Source of the DNA: Lycocorax pyrrhopterus obiensis
Taxonomy: Eukaryota > Chordata > Aves > Passeriformes > Paradisaeidae
NCBI GenBank assembly: GCA_014706295.1
Contig: JACSVZ010000002.1
Span: 111,178,930 to 111,242,929 of the forward strand
Length of the DNA: 64,000 bases
Reading direction: 5' to 3'
This document shows, in pieces, positions 1-14,550 of the stretch. Below the pieces are notes generated by a model. It saw nothing but the letters and a program-made list of their open reading frames with translations. It ran no database searches and was not told the DNA's origin. Position numbers and translations under genes: made by a program. The first letter of the stretch is position 1. Each line of letters starts with the position of its first letter.

Positions 1-1573
1 TGATATTTCAGATATTGTAGCACTCTGAAGGTCACAACGTCAATGCCCCCCACTCCACCCCAAGCCTCCAACCCACAACAGTGCAGGGACAGCTGTGTTT
101 GTACAATACACTCTGTGTGTGTGTACATGTCTGTGTGTTCACAAAACCTCTGTACTAACCTGGCCAAGCTTGTTCTTCATACGTTCTCACGAATTAGTAA
201 GTGAAAAATACGGCGAGATTCTTTTGAAGGTAAGACACAAAGTAATGCAGCTCCTGACCTTTCCTACTCTCTTAGGTTCAGTGCACCATTGTGTTTGATA
301 CTGTCCATTTATTGAGATATTGATACATAGAACAATAAGGAATATTTGTTCTCCTCTCAGCGACAGGATGGCTTAATCATGGATATGATTGTGTGACTGG
401 GGGTGCACCCTCTGTAACTTTTAATGCATAAAATGCATCTCCCTTTACCCTATAATTTTTATTTCTTTCATGTGCTTTCTCATGTGGATAAATATACTCT
501 GCTGTAAGGGAAAACTTATTTTTGGTATATTCCTTTAATATTTCTCAAAGAAAAATTATATCATTGAGAAATATACAAACGAAGAGATTTTCAGTGAAGT
601 CAAATTTAAGTCCAGCATTAGAGTCTGTGTTGCTCTATTTTTGAATTTAGAAACTCAGACCACTATGCTAAGCTGCAAAGATTCCCTCTGTCTGATGTTT
701 CAAGCTATTGAAAAATCTAGATTGGTTTTATATATACAAATATATATATATATGTATTCCAAAGTAGTAATTCATTCCATGCATGTAATCATGGTCATGC
801 AGATAATGTTTTCAGCAAGTCTCTAAAAACTTTAAAAGCTTACTGCTGGAAAAAAATTGTGAGCTATGTTCTCTGTCACTTTCTGCAGAATATCTCATCT
901 TCCATGTCTGTCTTTTAGGCACTCATTTAGCAGCTTCTTACATGTTGCCAGATTGCTGTTCTTGTTTGATGCTGCACTGATTTTGGTGGGACACCATTCA
1001 GACACAGCAGCCTATCAAATATTGATCAGTGCTGAGGGTGTTCTACCTCCCCATGGCAAGGGCTACCTTGATAATACATTAGACACTATATACAGATATT
1101 ACTGAAGTCGATCCTGTTGCACTGTATTTTCTGTGTTTATTTAAAGACTAAACCTGCCTTTTAAAATTTGCTTGCATATTCTCATGCTTTTTCTGTGTAG
1201 TTTTTATTACAGTGGGCAACCTGGTGTATATGTTCTGTTCTAAAGCTCAGAATTGCCATCCTCTGCTTAGTAGGGAGGGCGTTAATATGTATTGTGTGCA
1301 GTGGCAGACAGCTGTGTTCAAGAACTGAAACACCTGTGGGTCTAGATAAACAAAACAAAAAACTTTTAATTTCATTTTCAGTTCAGAGCTTTAAAAGTTC
1401 GAGGGAATTGTATGAAAGTAAAAATTAATACTAGATTAATGCTAGTATTTCATAAGTCATATCAAAAGCTGCTGGTTTTATATAGTGCGGATCAGGTTTG
1501 AAGCACTTTGCAAAAACAAAAGGCTGACAGGAAATTAAATTCTGAATAAGAAATAAATATCAAGACTATTATG

Positions 1574-1610
1574 TTGGGGTTTTTATTCATTGAGGAAAAC
1601 CCCAATGAAT
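1574..1610. repeat. Overlapping inverted repeats (two mutually exclusive hairpins)
   Basis: TTGGGGTTTT at 1574-1583 pairs perfectly with AAAACCCCAA at 1596-1605. ATTCATTG at 1585-1592 pairs perfectly with CAATGAAT at 1603-1610. The right arms overlap by three bases and the second left arm lies in the first loop, so the two stems cannot both form fully. Confidence 0.85.
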
Positions 1611-2172
1611 TCTGCTGATATTAGAATGCAGTGAATGGGATTGAATATCTCTCACTTGACTATTTTTATATCTGCTAAAAGGTTATTATAATAAAATAAA
1701 GTTCATAAACTTTTCATGTTTACAATATTTTAGAGCCTTTGTCCCTGTTAAAAGCTTTCTCCATCAAAAGTAGTTGCGAAACTGTAATGTGAAGAGGTGT
1801 CAGGTATTGCTTACATACTAAGAATTTTAGAAAATACTCTAGAGATTCAATCATGAACTTTTCCTTATCCTGGAGAAAGTGGTGCCCACTGGGGAGATCA
1901 GAAGGAAGTTAATAACCATCTTACTTGGAAGTGGTAGCTATGGTTGATTGTGCCTTAACTAATAATTTATTGAAAAGGGAAAAAAACCAAACACCCACAC
2001 CTGAAATGCAATCTGTTCCTTACTGAAAACTAGAATAAGTGAAAAAGCCTTAAGGAGCTTTCAAAAAGGTTACTTTTCAGAAAAAAATGGAGGAACTTCC
2101 TTGTAAATTTGGAAAGAATGTGGTTTCAGCTAAGAATCCTTTACCTGTTTACCTTTTTGTAAACAAGAGATT

Positions 2173-2234
2173 GTTTAGGGGGTAGGACCTGGACATATAC
2201 AATGTTTAGGGGGTAGGACCTGAACATATACAAT
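2173..2234. repeat. 31-base tandem duplication
   Basis: Two adjacent 31-base units, 2173-2203 and 2204-2234, each begin GTTTAGGGGGTAGGACCT and end CATATACAAT. They differ at one position (GGACAT versus GAACAT), which points to a fairly recent duplication. Confidence 0.95.
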
Positions 2235-5200
2235 TAATATATCAAATCATTAGGCAGCTGATGTCATCAAAGTGCCTGTACTGACTTATAGAAAGTCTTT
2301 GAAACCATGGTGGACAGGAGAGGCCCTCATACAATCAGATAAAGCGGATTGTGGTCCAAAAATGAAAAGAAAAGGTATTGCTTTGGTGCCTTTGGATGGT
2401 GATGATCATAAGGTGAATGTAATTTGGGATAATAATCACATGACTGATGGAATTTGAGAAAATTCCTTTTTTCTTTTTGAGACTTTCAGCATTTTCCCTA
2501 TCAAGCCCCACAGCTTTTATTTTTGTCTGCTATGGTCGAGGCCTTCTGATTACTTCTATACCATTTCTCCCCTAATGATTTTGTTGCTTACTTATTACTG
2601 AAGTAAAGAGAGTGACAATGATGAAAATATCACAAAAGTTTGAGAGTTGGTTCTAAAGCATTGTTTGCTGATCCAAAACTTGCTTGAACTAACATAACTA
2701 TTTGGCCTCCAAAACTGAAGTGGAAAGGCAGGTAGAAGTAATTTATCCTTTTCATTAACATATCTGTCAGATTTCCCTTGTTTTGGTCCCGAAATGAATG
2801 TTGTAGTATAGATGATAAAACATAGTTTGTAAGGGTCACTTGAATATTTTTTCAATTCACGTTTATTTAAAAAAATGGGGATAATCTCCTTTTAATGAAT
2901 TCAGCTTAATATTCAATTTGGGACTGAAGTAGACTCTAAGAATTTCAAAACCAAATAGAAATCACTCAGTCTCCAAAGAGAAGCATATGTGAGCCTATAA
3001 TTTAAAAATAAACCCTTATAAAGAACATTTTAGGGAAGTTGAATCATCATTAGTGGCCATACAAATGCAAAATACTGGGTTTTTTCTTCACATGAGGTAA
3101 TTTATTTTCTGCTATTTATTCATTTCATAATCTTAATTTGTATATATTTAAAAATATTGATAATTTTTAAGCATTTTGTTTTAATTTTGTTACATTTCAT
3201 TATTGCGTGAATCATAATGAATTACATTTTGTTTTGAAAATCAGAACTTGTTCTTTCTGCTTAAGCATTTTGGTGAGCAGGGTTCTTTTGACGGGTTGTA
3301 ACAGGTGCCAAATCAATTACTGTGAAAAGAAGTCTCATGACTGACAATTATTTAAAGTGAAGGCATTAGTTGTGTTTACTGTGATATGATTTCTATGAGG
3401 GTAGATTTTGGTTCTAGCGGAATGTTGGTCATGCAGTGAAGGACAAATGCAGAAGATTGTTGTCACAACAGTGGTCTCTGTGACGTGTTTTTTCGATGTT
3501 GCTGTAAGTCAAACTATGGGCTTTAATATCAAGGCTGTACCATTGTACACAACACTGATCTGTCTTTACAGAACCAGAACTTCAGGGGTGATTCCTGAGT
3601 GCTGTCACAGGTTCCAGTGTGTGAAATTATAGTTAGACTCAAAACCTTCTTGTTAATCAAGAATAATCTTATGAGAAACCTGAAGTCCTTAGCATTCTTG
3701 GAGATATAATGGCAAAAATTTCCACTTGAGTCATCAGAGACAGAATCTCATCTGCAAAACTCTGAACAAATAAGGCATAGTTAGTGATGGTAAAACATCC
3801 TTGGAATTAGGTAGATTTGTGCAGAATTCATGAAAAGACAAAAGTGAGAAGAAATAAAATACAGGACAAGTTAGTTAACAGTTTCACTTGTAAATTATGT
3901 AGGTTTTCTCTTACATATTTGATACTTAGTTATAGATTTTGTCTTCATTGTTTAACTTCATCTGATTTCATAAAATGGACAGAAAATTCTGAAATGTAGT
4001 CATTACCAAAATAATATTATTTCAAAGCATTGAACAGCTTATAATACTTAAGATATATTTAATCCTTTCCATATTCAATCTTATTGCTTATGAAGATCTG
4101 AATATATAAAAATAAATATCTGCCTGCTCCTTTGAAAATTAGTGTTAAACATTGCAATATAGAACTTTAAAACAGGCCTTACCCAGTGAAATTGGTCAGC
4201 GTATTGCAGTTGCCTCATGTAAGTTTTCATTTGTGAAACCATTTTTCTTCGTGTTGCTGATGCAAAGTTTTTGTAACAGCGGTCGTAGAAGTCAACTTTT
4301 TCATAGGAACAACTTGTCATCTAGTCACTTGTGCAACAGTTGTTAGTACAATCATTGCATCTCAATAAAAAAGTCTCACCCCAATCAGTTGCACAAAACT
4401 GAGTGTAAAAAGCGATTATCTATCACTCTAGGGTGACTGTGAGTCAGTGGCATGTGAGGAAAAGTGCAATATGCTTGTGTAAATTAATCTGAGAGAACAT
4501 TTGGATGGGAAATGGAATTATTATGCAGCATTTATATTATGCTGTTGCTGAAGGCACTGAGTCTTCCTCCGTAATTGTAGCCATAATTTCTGCTGCAGCA
4601 ATATTTTAAATGTTATGGCATATATGATACCCATAATGAAAAGGACAACTATTAAAATTATGGGTCTGGAGCAAGCTGTATAATGTATGGCATAGCAAAA
4701 AAAAATTAAATAAAGTTTGTAATTACTAAGTACAATTTAAATACTATTTATTTTTTTTTAATTGAGTAAAGAAGGAGTAGCGAACTGTTTAGAGTTTCTT
4801 ACAGGGAGCATAAAGAAATTAATTCCATAAGAAAACTGTACAAACATATGTTGTTGTGTGTTGTGGTTGGGTCCAGCTACTCAAAATTAACTGGATCTGT
4901 CTGTTGAGTCTTTCAGCTCACGCATGCTCCTTGTGCACCAGCTTAGGTAGGGTTAATATGTCCTTCACCGCCAGGAGGAAAGGGGTAGCCTTGGTGGCAT
5001 GTGACTGGTGCCTTGGTGTGGCCCCCTCTATCCCTCTTTAAACACCTTCTTCCACCCCCATGACTTTGGTCGTCCTCTGTATGAATCTGAGAGTGTAGAA
5101 AGGTGGTGATTGTTGGGGTTGCATAGCTTTGGTTTAGGCTCTGGGTCACCCGTTTTCCTGCGTTGTCCGTGTCCTCAGGAGTTAGAGGACTAACAGTGAG

Positions 5201-8200
5201 TGACAAAGGAGGACCAGCACACCTGTGTCTTGTGACAATGATCTCATTCCAAGGTTTTTATCAAAACCCAGCTGAATTAATGGCTTTTTCTGACTGAAAA
5301 GGTGGACTGAACCTGAACAAAATCCTGCTGTGTTTAATTTTCTTTACTGATTCCCTTTTATCTACAGCAGATGAAAGCAAATAGATTATTGCTAATCTTA
5401 AAATGTGCTATTTGTCTGGCAGTGGCAGAGCTGGTGGCCTTTTACTTTTGGTTAGATGACTGTGAGTTAACATTAGGACACTGAAAGCAGCAGCAAATTA
5501 TCTACGTTATCTGTTTCTGATATGCATCAAAATGCATTGTTCATTCTAACGTTGTTCAGTGCAACCGAAGATATGTCCTGAGATACTTCTGCACCAGCCG
5601 TTCACACCTTTTGGAACTGGGATTTTGAAGCTAAATGTTACATGCAGATAGGTGTTTCTATTTAATGATTTGGAATTTATTTTGTGAAGGAAGAGTGAAC
5701 AGAAAAAGGAAGATATTCTTTACTGCATATTAACTTGCATTAGAGCTCATCACTGACTGAACTCCCCAGTAGACACTGCAAAAATGTTTTAAATAATAGA
5801 ATGATTTCTGTGTTAAATATACTGACCTTTTCTCTAATTTTTTCCATAATTGGCTGTATTATCAAGAGAATTCTGCATAAAAGTCCATGATGTCTCTTAA
5901 TGACTTTTTCAAAAGGCTTTTAATATACAAGACCTATATGTATTTTGTTCAATTTTTGTATTATACCTACCTTTGCAGTTTCAGAGACTATGAATGGTCT
6001 TGCAGCACTTAATTTCTGTCTGAACTGGCAGGGTAAGATGCAGTAAGTAGGTACCTGCTGAATGTGACTGACATCAATTGTTCTTTTCACCCGAGGATCG
6101 AGAAGAGACAGACCTTGTACTACTTATTGCTGTAGAGCAGAAGTGTGGATCTCTCACACACTGACATGTTTAACATTTCAACAGTTCAGATCTTCTCCCA
6201 GGCATTCTAATTCTGCTTCAGCAGGCTAGTCCTGACATGGTTTCACGAAATGTGAAAGGAGAGGCAGTAGAGAGAAAAGGAAGGATATTAGTCAATGCTT
6301 TAATCTAATGGCCCTCTGAATTCTAATCTCAAAGTAGGACACGTTTTTGAGATCTTTTGTTCTATATTTTAGAACAGTGTCTCTGAATGGAACTACCTGG
6401 GGGATTGCAGAGCACAGAGTACAGTGGGGTTGAAGCATCACTGTATTTCTGACTTAAAAAGCATGAGAGCAATTTCTCAAACCTGTTGCATTGTTTAAAT
6501 CACAGTCAGCTTTCTGTGCGATTTGTCAGAGGTCAGCTGCTAAGAATTACCTGCATAATTTTCAAGAAAAGGTTGTAGAAAATGAAGAGTTTGGAGAATT
6601 GCCTTAATTCAAATGCGCTAATATATGTCAAGTGTGCATTTATTTAAGAAATTACGTCATGTTAAAAAAAAAAATCCATGAGCAGTAGGTTTCATCCTGG
6701 ACAGAGCTCATCCATCAAATGAGCTGAATATTGAGAGATACATTCTTTTCCATGATACAAAGCTGACTACAGTGTATCACTTAAACTTTTGAGGGTTTTC
6801 CTCCCTTTCTGTAGCAGAACTTTTCAGCATTTTACAGGGAAGTTTTCAAAATTCTATCTACTTATATTTGGTCCAAGTTAGCTTGCATCCCTCTGTAAGT
6901 AAACAAATTAAATATAGTCAATTTTTTTTCTTTCTTTAGGATTTTGGACAGAGACTCTGTGGTATTATTCCAGTGTCATTTTGTTTTCTGGTTTTGACCT
7001 ACCTTTTGTTGGAAAATGATTATTTTATCTGGAATATTAAGATGAAGAAGAAAAAAAAAATGTTCGGGCAGGTCTTTGGTATACTAGATTAAATGACCTA
7101 CAATTTTCCAAAAGATGATAAATGTGATACCTCATCTTTAGAATTTAGAAAGGAGAAAGCTATGAGACTTGAAGCTAGAGTCTTACAGTAAATTCTTTCA
7201 GTCCAAGTTTTTGAATATTTGTGTACCCTAGGACATTTTTAATACTGTAATCTAAGAATGGAAGCAGTTGAACCTTACTAAGTACGCCACATCCAACTTT
7301 CTTACATGACTTTCAGATATGAATAGAAGGAAATTGAGTTTGGGAGGAACTCCAGCAGAAATTAAAACGAAGGCTTAATATAATTTGTAAAAAGATAAGG
7401 AGTGAGACATAAAAATTTAAAAATACTAATAAGGATAATGATGGGGTTGTGGAGATGGTAAGATGTCACAAGCAAAAGATTAGAAATGAAAATGATAAAT
7501 TAGTGCAGATATTTTATGTATTTATTATTAATTATCAACTTCTTGATATTCTTAGCTCTATGCAATTTAGTGCAATTCATGACTGCTTTCCCCAAGGAAC
7601 TTAGAAGTCAAACTTAATATGGAAAATGCAGTTCATTTTCACCTAACATACAGATTAGTTGCAGCTTCATCATGGTCCGCATATATTGGGTGATAAAATA
7701 ATTCAAGTAGTATGTTCAATTTTTATTCTTGTTGTGTAGTTTGTTTTTTTAAATGGCCTCTGCTGAAAATGGAAGCTAAGCAAAGGAGATCATAAAGGAG
7801 ATGCCACATGATAAACTTCATTGAAGTCCAAAGGAATTACAGTTTTGAAGCATGTGGTCTTTTACAAAAGACTGAAAATTCCTGCAGTCTCTGCAAATAA
7901 TCTCATCCCAGCAAGAGAGGCTAGTAAAGTATCTCTGACCTGGAATTCACCTTTTTATTTTTTTCTGTCATCCATAAGGGTAAAAGAAGACTACAAAACA
8001 GCAACAGAAGAAAGTATAAGAAGCAGTCTCTAGATAACCAATTTTTAAAAAGTTTAATTTTAGATTTCAAAATATTTTTTTTTATATCAGTGTGGTTCAG
8101 GACCAACTGAGTTATACTATGCAGACTTGTAAATATGAAAGTTTCCTCCCTGAGACTTCTCAGTAATGGTTATAATAGTGTATGTCAGGGTTTTTATTTG

Positions 8201-8516
8201 ATTTTGTTCATGTGGACTATTTCAGATTACTTAAAGGGTTTCTTGTTATTCTACAAAGATGCCATCTGATGTCTTTATATTACCCATTGGTAACATTTCT
8301 TTTTTATTATATGTTCAAAAATGCAATTTAACTATTACCATTAATTCAAGAAGCCTTATTGAATCTGTTACTTCTGGAAGTTAGTTTTTACACATAGGGA
8401 GTTGAAAATTCACCTTCAGTCTTAGTAGATGTGAAGCCTCAGTTCAGCAAGATTTTTAAATTTTTTCCTAACTTTAAAAATGAGAATTTCTAAGTGGTAG
8501 CTTCATAAAGCTGTTA

Positions 8517-8587
8517 GGAAGGAAGGAGGGAAGGAAGGAAGGAAGGAAGGAAGGAAGGAAGGAAGGAAGGAAGGAAGGAAGGAAGGG
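8517..8587. repeat. (GGAA)n microsatellite
   Basis: There are 71 bases of GGAA repeats, about 17-18 units, with one irregular unit near the left end (GGAGGG). Most of the array is perfect and so probably length-variable. GGAA is the core recognised by ETS-family transcription factors. Confidence 0.97.
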
Positions 8588-9032
8588 ATCTTAGCTATAT
8601 TACATTAAAAAACTCTCTCAGAATAGGAGTTGTTTCTTTTCCTCCTGTTTTTCTTCAACCACAACCTACCTGACTGATTGTTGTGTAGAAGTGTCATTGG
8701 GTGAACACATCTGGGGAACACAACAGCTGCTTCCCCAAGAAATGGGGAAGGGTGTTCCGAAGCCATATCAGAACAGGCTTCTAGGTGGAGTGGTGGGAGA
8801 TATGCACAGGGAGGGAAGGTGATCTAATAAGCTGGACAGCATAACGTGTTTTTGCAGTGGCTTCTGCAAGGTTGGTATCTTGAAGTTTTACAGGCAACTA
8901 GTCCAGGGGCAGAGGAATTCCTAAGGCAGCTGAGTGTTGTCAAATATACAGAAAGAGACTGAAAAAATCCCCCAATACTGGAACTCTGTCTGGAAATGCA
9001 CCCTACTGCATACACTGATACTATTTTCTTTT

Positions 9033-9050
9033 TTATTATTATTATTATTA
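9033..9050. repeat. (ATT)6 short microsatellite
   Basis: An uninterrupted run of six ATT/TTA units follows a T-rich tract. Confidence 0.9.
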
Positions 9051-9414
9051 GAGTAATATTTTTACGTTATTATTCATGCCCATATAGAAAGATCCCACAA
9101 AACCAGAGCACAGACATTGTCTTCATCCAATTTGAACAGAATGAGTATTGTCTAGCTAAACATAATCTGGGAACCTAAGAGAGCACATAAACTCCACTGT
9201 TGTGTCGAAGAAGGCCTGAAAATACAAGCTTTATCTTCCTGCCCTGTTCTTATGAAGGAGAACCAAAATGTTCATTGGAATTCAAATCTTAAACCATTTT
9301 TGAAGGGTTCATCTCTGTGCTAGGGTCCCCTTTAAAAATCTTATACAGAACACTACTCTCAAGCCTCAAGCAGGACTAGTCTGCTAGGTTCAGAAGGACT
9401 CCCAGTTACTTATT

Positions 9415-9472
9415 TATTTAATATTCATTATATAAAAAATATATAATTTATTTAATATTTATTATATAATAA
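9415..9472. repeat. AT-rich imperfect direct repeat
   Basis: The unit ATTTAATATTCATTATATAA at the left recurs 33 bases on as ATTTAATATTTATTATATAA with one change. Everything between is A/T only apart from that change, so it is a low-complexity tandem. Confidence 0.8.
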
Positions 9473-12400
9473 ATAATTTGTTGAAGAAAAATTGCTAGAT
9501 GTTGTGTTTCTTTGTTAATAAATGGGTTCAGTAGTAGGATGTAATAATTTTCAAACAGTATTCTAAAGCCTTTGATAAACCCTTCTTCAAATAAGATATT
9601 CATATGTGTGTTCATATGACATCACTTCACCATAACCAGTCAGGTGCATCAAAAATAGAGGGAGAATCCAGAAAAGGAGATGCCCAGCTCAATAAATGGG
9701 AAAGTTAGAGGTGTGTGCTTTAGATCCCAGGTCATATAAAGTGGGATTACGCTTTAGGTTTGTTCTTTAAAAAGAAATCCAGATAGGCAGTCATTTATAG
9801 GCTATTCACAGGGTTTTACTAGAGAATATTGAACAGGACTGAAGTTTGCTCAAAACTACAGAGACACTTCCCTTCCTCCTTCAATTTTTTTTAAGCTGAA
9901 CTTAAAATGATTGTCTATAAAGGAAGGTCTTGAGTACTTGGCTGTTTCAGACTTTATGAACACAATTATCCCAATCCCTGCAAGGACTGGCATGATCAGT
10001 TTCATGACCCCATCACATCATGAGGGGTTTGTTTTTGAAAGTTGAGGAAACACTGCTTTTCAGTAAGTTTATGTGCACCAAGATCAAGAAGGTAGCATGC
10101 ACTGTTTTCTCAAACATTATGCCGCAGTTATGGCAGCAGATTGTTTATCAGTTGGTTTTCCCCTAAGACAGTCTCTTTTAAAAGTCAGAGGAGCAAGTAG
10201 AAGACCGTGAGACTGCATATGTTAAGGATGATTTTTTTTTCTTTTGAACTAATAAAACTAATCATGAAAGATTTTTCTCCCATGGTTTTAACAGATGTGC
10301 CCTCTTTCTTCAGTTTCTTCCACCACATTGTAAGAATCCAAAATAACTGTGAACCTTGATGGATATTTACTGCTTGTCAGTCTTTATCATTTCCCAAATC
10401 ATGCTGATGTTTGAGTGGTAGGTTACAAATTCTCACAGCAGTACTTCCAGACTCTCATAATATGTTATAGGTTGACTTTTAATGATTGTTAAAACTGCCG
10501 CTTGAAAACTGCTGCTATTTTTACAGAAGGCATGCAGTATTCAGAAAAAGAATCAGAAAAAGAGGAACTTGACTAGTTTAAACAGCAGGAAGCTTAAATA
10601 TTTCTCGTGGAGAGAACCATTGTTTTAAGCAGAATTTAATGGCTGTTAAACCATGGAGAACTGAAGAACCTGGAAGTTGTGCTGTTGCTAGGAGAGGTAA
10701 TATCAGCAACACACACACAAAAAAATCTTAATTTTCAAAACAGAAACATTTCCCAAAGAGTGAAATACTCTCTAATATCTTCTTTAGCATTCTAGTTTTC
10801 TCCTACTTTTAAATCAGGCTCAGTCAGCTATGCTTTGTGAAGAATAATTTTAAAATATTGTCAAGTGTCACAGGAAGGCATTAGAAAACACTTTTGAAGT
10901 TAGAACCATCTGAAAATATGCCCTCTCAATGTCAGTACATTATTCTTCACAATTTTTTTTTCCTGATAAAGTTTCAAGCTCAGATACAGGTGCTAGATAC
11001 TAGGATTTCTTAGGCTAATTTTTACTCGGGCATGTATATTAAGTGGCAAAAGAACATATATTTTGGGTTGTCTGAGTAGCAGCATCCTTGAAATTAAGCT
11101 TACAGAATTTCTGCTAAGCCATCATTTCCCATTGTCATGTATATGTCTCAGATTTAACTTGTCTGCCGTTTACTCTCAGTATGTCCTTGTAGTTTACCCT
11201 GATGGCATTGCTGTCACTTACCCTGAAAGTAAGAGGCCAGGCTTTTCCCTGGGCTATGTGGTCGTCAACAGATTCTAAAAATAGTATTTTGTTCTACTGC
11301 ATGATCTTAATTTAGCTGAGCTTCCTGCCTTAATCATTCCTTTGTGAAAGGTTTGCCAAATCTCAGGCCCTCAAACATGCCGTACAGCCCCACAACAGCC
11401 ATATTCATGTCCTCCATCAGTGTCTTGTGCTAACATTGACTTAATTTGCCTTAATTCAGTGTGTCACTGGACTTCTGTACAGAGCTTGTTCTCTTTACAC
11501 ATCTCTCTTTCACTTTAATATTTCTAGAATGATAAAGAATGCTTTTAAGCAATTGTGATTTAGATGGTACCTAAAACTGCATTGAAGTAATTTGTTTTCA
11601 GTAGGCATGTCACAAGCAATGAACTTTGATAGTTCTGGTAATCTTGTGTAAAGATTTCTAAAATAAAGCCCGTTTACCGTAGCCATGTGACTTAAAATGC
11701 AGGGGAATTATTTCTTAATGCATCTCTGACCCTCTTTCCTTATTATTGCTTATAATCAGCTTATCCCTAAGATTTACATATACTTCTCTTTTTCCAATTT
11801 CCATCTTTTGTTACCTAAGTCTGCTGGAAGGAAGGAGAAGGGGGAGAAGAAAACAATATGTAAAGAAGTGAGGTTCTTCTGTATACCTCAAGTACTTTCC
11901 TTCAGTTTACCAGTCATAATTAGCACATGGCATACTATTGATGAAAAAAAGTAACAAAATTTATCTTAGCACATAAAAATGTGTAATGATGAAATGAAAT
12001 GAGTTTTAAATATGTTTCCATTTTCCCCTTCTTTGTATTTTTTCTTTCCTTGCTCTTATTAATTATCTCTTCCCTTTTCTATCATGTTTTTCTCTTCCTG
12101 TTTGACCCTTTTTCCTCTTTCGTCAGTCTTGTTGGACTGGCACTGTGTTAGTGTGTTACTTTTATTAACCAAGTCTCACTCTCTCTTTCTCTATTTTGTT
12201 CCTACTTCCATTACCTTGGGGGAAAAAGTATGCTGAAAAAGGACCCTATACCTTCCTCTAGTTCCTCACAGTATAAGGGGATGGAGTCTTTAAACTATAA
12301 CCTTTCCATTCCCTGAAATAGATTTTAAAGTGAATAAAGAAGTTGTGACCTGAAGTCTGTCCTCTTCCCTACTCTCTTGCCTGAAAGACTTGGAAAGTAA

Positions 12401-14526
12401 AAAGGAAGAGCAAAACTCCTGCTTTGCTTCAGTGACTGTGTGTGAAGTGGAGAAGTCCTTTGGTACTGTTTAGTGCCCCAATATAGATACTCATCTACTA
12501 TACTGGTGAATTTTGGCAATATAATTGGAATTTTTGAAATTTTAGTCCCTTTTGATCCAAGACATATGTTTAAAATCTTTCAGACAAGTTAAACATTGGA
12601 AAATACTTGAATTAAACAAAGGCATTCAAATTTAAGTCATCATTGTGTATGCAGTATGACTCACTTTCAGCTACACATTGACAATCTAAATTTTCTACTG
12701 GAACCGACTTTTTAAAAAAAATTTCATGCAAAAAGTAACCCATAATGAGGTATCTTCTGGTACTCTCAGGGGCAGATACTTCAGAGCTGTCACTTGAGCT
12801 AGTGTACTGGCTATAATGTTCTGCCACTTTTTGTGAGTTTCCAAAACAGGCAGTTCCTAGGTCAGGTTTATCGTTATCAATGAAGCTGACTTCCGACATT
12901 AAGGTAATTGCATAAAACAGCCTACATCCATGTTTTTTTAACTGCTTTTTCCTATGGAGTAGGGTGGCTGGGAGAAAACTGGCTATTAAAAATCACCCTT
13001 TTACTAATTCCTGAGTCATGTAGCCTGCTGTTTTGGAGCATATTACTTGTCATGGACTAAATCCATATGAGAGTCCGTACAAGCATCTTAAAAACAGAGA
13101 CAATGGATTTGCTGACTTTGCTTAATTTTTGTATTCTGTGCAGAAATACAGGTGTAACACTACCACGCCTGTGGAATTTGGGTCTGATTTTGGGTGCATT
13201 TCCCTGGAATCAAGTTTTCTATGGTGTCTACAGACCTTCAAGGCAATGTCCTGAAGGTTGTCTTCTTCCTCCTCATCCTTCAACTCGCCCATGGTGCAAA
13301 AGCTTCCTCAGTTTGATGTACCCCGACTCCTTTCTGCTGATGTACCAAGTTTTAGATTCCCTTCCACATTCTTTTCACTTTATTCCTGGTAACACCTTTT
13401 CATCATGACTTCAGCATCTTCCAGTCTGCTTGACTGTATGTTCAGGTTCTCATTATCTTTCTTCATCTACATTTAGTGGCATATGAAAGACAATCATAGA
13501 CGGAATTAGTCCCACCTCTATCACAATTACCTTGCATCATGAATGTGTCCAAGATTTTACAAAGAAAAATCCTTGTGACTTTCAATGTTGGCCATCTTGG
13601 CTTTCAGTGAGCTCAAGAATGCATTAAGTAAAACCTAATCTGAGCAGTAGTTAATTAGACAGAAAATGTGATAACCAAAATGAATGATTGCAATGTGACC
13701 TATTAAATAGGGATGCTACTTTCAGCTATCCACCCCTGCCTGCCCTGCACAGGTTTCACTGTGTGGCAACTCAGTGTTCCTGAATCAGCAGTTTACCACT
13801 AGCCAGTGTTTGTCTGAATCAATCTCTCTTTCTAAAAGTGGAGCACACTGTAGTTGGTGGGCTTTTTTCTGACTTGCTGTGATGGCCCTATAGCAGGATT
13901 AACACGCTGCAAGATAGGGATGTGTGGACAGCTGGGATGACCATTTCACAATCCCATTCCAATCCACTTCCATAGAAGAGGATTTTCAGTGAGGGGTGCT
14001 GCTTTCACAGGGATATTTTCTAATTAGCTGTAAAGTATTTCTCACTGGCTACTTAACTTTGTTTGTTTAAATTTTACGGTACTTTAAGTGCTGTGTTTTC
14101 CTATGTGGAATATTTTGCATATCTCGAGTTCCCTTGTTATACATTTTGACAATGTACTACTGCAGGAACAGTTTGATGGTAAATAAACTTGACTTGATGA
14201 TATTACAACAGCATTGCTACAAATTCCTGCTTTCTGAATTCCAGAGTAGTTAAAGAGGCTTTTGCTGCAATCACATAAAACTCAAGTGGAAGATCTAATT
14301 ACGTTGATTAATTTTGAGCCAAGTTGTTGGTGTTTGTTTTCTATAAGTACTGAATTTTACTATATGGAAGCATCTGCTCTGAAAAAAAAAAAAAAAGGAA
14401 ACGTGGTGAAGGCTATGCAACCAATGACTGTGATATGTCTCTTGGCTAGAATTTCCTAGTTCATACACTGTATGATTCCTCCTTCCTTTGCTGGCAACTC
14501 TTTGAAATAGATTACTGTTTGGGGAT

Positions 14527-14550
14527 GTTTGTTTGTTTGTTTGTTTGTTT
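14527..14550. repeat. (GTTT)6 microsatellite
   Basis: Six perfect GTTT units. Confidence 0.95.

Noticed and set aside
13067..13408. 113-codon + strand open frame
   Set aside because: No recognised family, no supporting splice sites, and its length is within what chance allows for 64 kb in six frames.
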